DNA from: JBHPCZ01 sp042573625 | GTDB taxonomy: Bacteria > Desulfobacterota > Desulfobacteria > Desulfobacterales > UBA11574 | NCBI GenBank assembly: GCA_042573625.1 | Contig: JBHPCZ010000147.1 | Coordinates: 1 to 7,598 of the forward strand | Direction: 5' to 3' | DNA: 7,598 nucleotides | Shown: piece after piece, positions 5,114 through 7,598 of the stretch | How the letters are laid out: each line of letters begins with the position of its first letter | Position numbering within the stretch: position 1 is the stretch's first letter | Notes under the pieces: model-generated | Database searches by the model: none | What the model was told of the DNA's origin: nothing | Seen by the model: only the letters and a program-made list of their open reading frames with translations | Made by a program: the position numbers and the translations under genes

Positions 5114-6697
5114 ATGAAAGAAAAGAGCCAAACCAGCGAGTATCGCCCGGGAAATTCGAATTTTTTGTCAGATGTAATGGCCTTTTCCATTAATCTGGCG
5201 ATTGTGGGCGGTGGCAGGACCTGTAGATTCTTCCTTGAACTTCTCCGAAAAGAATCCTTTCCGTTATTAAATGTCAACATCTTGGGCGTATGTGACATCA
5301 ATCCCGACGCCGAAGGGCTTGTCTTGGCCGAAGAGATGGGCATATACACCACAAACAACTTCCAAGACCTCTTTGAAATAGACAATCTCGACAGCATCAT
5401 CGAGCTGACGGGCAGTAGAGAGATTCTGCTCGAAATTGTACGCTTGAGACCCAAAGGTGTCGGTGTGCTGGAACACAACATCGGAAGGCTGCTGAGGAAC
5501 CTTTTCAATATCAATCAGCGGCTGCAGTCGACGGAACAAGACCTGATATCAACCGAGCAGGAACTCATTGCTGAGAAAATGTTTTCCGATTTTCTCATTC
5601 AACAAAGCACCGCCGCCATCGTTATTTTAAATACGGATTTTACCATCGTTGAAGCAAACGATGCATATTTGCAAACCGTAAATAAATCCAGAGAAGCGGT
5701 GATCGGCGCATATTGTTACAAAATTTCACATAGACTCGATGTCCCCTGTTCGAGTTCTCATCCGGAGATCAGATGCCCCATGGTGGAAACGCTGAGAACC
5801 GGTATGAACGCCCATGTCATACACGAGCATCCGGGACCGGACGGCAAGCCAACATACTGCAACATGACAACGTATCCCATAAAAAATCAAGAGGGTGAAG
5901 TCGTTCGGATCATCGAGTTCTGGCGGGACATCACCGAAGAGTTTTCAAACCGTTGGGATAAGCGGATGAGTGAATTAAAGTCAGACCTTCAAAAACTGGT
6001 TCAGGAAGATCGCATGATCTCTTTGGGGAAACTCGCGGCCAGCTGCGCCCACGAAATCAACAATCCGATTCAGGGGTTGTTGACGTTCAGCCATGTCATG
6101 CTGGAGATCCTGGCCGAGGGCAAGCCGGATTCGGAAGATCTGGAGAACTTCAAAGGCCATCTGTCGCTCATGTCAACGGAACTGGAACGATGCGGCAATA
6201 TTGTGTCCGGCCTCCTTTCGTTTTCCCGTGAGTCCAGCCTGGAATACAAGGGAATCGACCTTAACGAGGTGATTGAGTCGGTCTTAACCCTGACCCGCCA
6301 CAAGTTCAAATTCAGGGATATCCAACTGTCTACCCGCCTGTCCCTGGAACCGTTAATGCTCGAAGGAGACACCAACCAGATGCAGCAATGCTTCCTCAAC
6401 CTGATTTTCAATGCCATTGAGGCGATGCCCAAAGGCGGACAATTGAGCATATCCACCGAACTCGACCATAAGCAAAAGAATGCCCGAATAGAAATTCGGG
6501 ATACAGGGTATGGAATTCCCGAGGAGATTCAGAGCCACATTTATGACCCTTTCTTTACCACAAAGAGAGAGGGGGAGGGCACCGGGCTCGGATTGTCCAT
6601 CGTCTATGGTGTCGTCAAAAATCATAAGGGAAAGATTAAAATAGACAGCAAAATCGGAGAAGGGACTTCATTTTTGTTGGATTTTCCAACACTGTAG
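5114..6697 (+). CDS. Soluble histidine kinase with N-terminal NAD-type Rossmann domain and PAS domain
   Basis: The protein has 527 residues and no membrane segment. Residues about 26-130 look like a dinucleotide-binding Rossmann domain: strand NLAIVGGGRTC with glycines 32-34, second strand ILGVCD ending in D61 (an acid that in such folds usually binds the ribose of NAD), and SIIELTGS (95-101), reminiscent of homoserine dehydrogenase or Gfo/Idh NAD domains. A coiled helix (130-156) leads to a PAS domain (about 157-276) with C201, C212 and C221 in CYKISHRLDVPC and IRCPMVETLRTG. The transmitter follows: H313 in CAHEINNP, N box N433 (LNLIFNAIEA), G1 DTGYGI (463-468), YDPFFTT (477-483) and G2 GTGLGLS (489-495), all intact. 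AGAGGGGG upstream fits ATG 5114. The sigma-54 activator begins 29 bases after its stop and is the likely partner. Sensing of NAD(H) or a related ligand is inference. Confidence 0.92.
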   Translation: MKEKSQTSEYRPGNSNFLSDVMAFSINLAIVGGGRTCRFFLELLRKESFPLLNVNILGVCDINPDAEGLVLAEEMGIYTTNNFQDLFEIDNLDSIIELTGSREILLEIVRLRPKGVGVLEHNIGRLLRNLFNINQRLQSTEQDLISTEQELIAEKMFSDFLIQQSTAAIVILNTDFTIVEANDAYLQTVNKSREAVIGAYCYKISHRLDVPCSSSHPEIRCPMVETLRTGMNAHVIHEHPGPDGKPTYCNMTTYPIKNQEGEVVRIIEFWRDITEEFSNRWDKRMSELKSDLQKLVQEDRMISLGKLAASCAHEINNPIQGLLTFSHVMLEILAEGKPDSEDLENFKGHLSLMSTELERCGNIVSGLLSFSRESSLEYKGIDLNEVIESVLTLTRHKFKFRDIQLSTRLSLEPLMLEGDTNQMQQCFLNLIFNAIEAMPKGGQLSISTELDHKQKNARIEIRDTGYGIPEEIQSHIYDPFFTTKREGEGTGLGLSIVYGVVKNHKGKIKIDSKIGEGTSFLLDFPTL

Positions 6698-6726
6698 TCT
6701 TTTGTTTGGCCTAAGGGAGGAAGGCT

Positions 6727-7598
6727 ATGGATAAAAAGATGAACATTATGATCGTAGACGATGAACTCATCGTCCGGGAATCTCTATTCCACTGGTTTAA
6801 GAAATACGGCCACGCGGTTGAAACCGCTTCATCGGGATTTGAGGCCTTGGATAAGCTGGAAAAGGACCCTTTTCAGCTCCTGTTTGTGGATATAAAAATG
6901 CCCGGGATGGACGGTTTGGAATTATTGGAAAAGGTGACGGATGAATACCCGGAAACCATGGTCGTGATTATCACCGCATATGGATCGATCGAGTCAGCGG
7001 TGAAAGCCATGCGAATCGGAGCCAGCGACTATTTGTTAAAGCCTTTCAAACCGGACCAGCTCTCCCTGGTCATGGAAAGGATATTGCACCAAAAGAAACT
7101 GGCGAACGAGTATGAGTATCTGAAAGGCCGCCTGGAAAAAATAACCCGTTTCGATAACATCATCGGGAAATCTGCCTCTATGCAAGTCGTATTTGATCTG
7201 ATCCCAGAGGTCGCGCAGAGCGACGCGTCCGTGATCCTGACCGGAGAAACCGGCACCGGAAAAGAGTTGGTGGCAAAAGCCATTCATGCGAAAAGCGATC
7301 GAGCCCATCTGCCTTTTATTGCCATCAACTGCGGTTCTATACCCGATACCCTCCTTGAAAGTGAACTGTTTGGTCATCAGAAAGGCGTCTTCACCGGTGC
7401 GACCCATGCACGCAAGGGGTTTCTGGAGGTCGTTTCCGGCGGCACCCTTTTTCTGGATGAAATCGGGGAGATCAGCCCGAAGATGCAAGTGGACCTTCTC
7501 CGAGTTCTGGAAGAGAAGAAGATTATCAGTCTCGGAAGCAGGGAACCTGTTGACGTGGATTTTCGCCTGATATCCGCTACCCGGCGGGACCTGGAGAA
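6727..7598 (+). CDS. NtrC-family sigma-54-dependent response regulator, 3' end beyond the window
   Basis: The reading frame starts at ATG 6727, preceded by AAGGGAGG (6713-6720), and stays open to the window edge (290 codons seen; a full protein of this family is about 450-480). REC spans about 5-122, with D11/D12, phospho-acceptor D55, T83 and K105. The AAA+ domain begins near 145, with Walker A GETGTGKE (173-180), the sigma-54 loop GVFTGA (220-225) and Walker B GTLFLDEI (239-246). The AAA+ end and the DNA-binding domain are cut off. The loop carries Val where the family usually has Ala, while the F and T that matter most for sigma-54 contact are kept. REC is about 83% identical over 121 residues to that of the kinase at 32, and similarity ends after the linker. 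It lies 29 bases after the Rossmann-PAS kinase, its probable cognate. Confidence 0.93.
   Translation, partial: MDKKMNIMIVDDELIVRESLFHWFKKYGHAVETASSGFEALDKLEKDPFQLLFVDIKMPGMDGLELLEKVTDEYPETMVVIITAYGSIESAVKAMRIGASDYLLKPFKPDQLSLVMERILHQKKLANEYEYLKGRLEKITRFDNIIGKSASMQVVFDLIPEVAQSDASVILTGETGTGKELVAKAIHAKSDRAHLPFIAINCGSIPDTLLESELFGHQKGVFTGATHARKGFLEVVSGGTLFLDEIGEISPKMQVDLLRVLEEKKIISLGSREPVDVDFRLISATRRDLE

Noticed and set aside
4993..5514. Minus-strand open frame of 173 codons opposite the start of the Rossmann-PAS kinase
   Set aside because: Most of it is antisense to the Rossmann domain. The translation is Ser/Leu/Arg-rich with no family features.

Overview
The window is a dense two-component signalling cluster. 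All five confident genes lie on the plus strand, and together they carry six receiver (REC) domains, two histidine-kinase transmitters and two NtrC-type sigma-54 activators. No gene shows a transmembrane segment or signal peptide, so the network looks entirely cytosolic. Gene style (REC-first kinases with HEINNP/HELNNP H-boxes, Cys-bearing PAS domain, stacked sigma-54 activators, roughly even base composition) suggests a deltaproteobacterial anaerobe, probably Desulfobacterota (Desulfobacteraceae/Desulfosarcinaceae-like). That assignment is inferred from family resemblance and was not tested by search.

Layout. Positions 1-39 hold the last codons of an upstream gene, probably another histidine kinase. 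Positions 32-1573 encode a REC-HisKA-HATPase protein in which a second complete REC domain sits inside the ATP-binding domain, between the N box and the G1 box. It overlaps by 11 bases the NtrC-like activator at 1563-3005 (REC, AAA+ with GAFTGA, Fis-type HTH). A 460-base regulatory gap follows, with several inverted repeats, two copies of an 18-base palindromic element and a good sigma-54 promoter at 3375-3390. This promoter should drive the gene at 3466-4698, which encodes a REC - motif - Cys-rich - motif - REC protein and ends at a strong intrinsic terminator (4707-4747). The next gap contains the frameshifted remnant of a rhodanese-domain gene on the minus strand. Then come a soluble kinase with an N-terminal NAD-type Rossmann domain, a PAS domain and a transmitter (5114-6697), and a second NtrC-like activator (6727 to the window edge, truncated).

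How it may work (inference). Cytosolic kinases, one of them possibly reading NAD(H) or a related metabolite through its Rossmann domain, phosphorylate the receivers of the two sigma-54 activators. One or both activators may switch on the sigma-54 promoter of the two-receiver protein, which has no output domain and could serve as a phosphate sink, a relay or a protein-binding switch. The REC domains that open the first kinase and the last activator are about 83% identical over 121 residues, so the cluster has grown partly by internal duplication and domain shuffling. The most unusual items are the nested REC, the Rossmann-PAS kinase and the double-REC protein with a duplicated linker motif.
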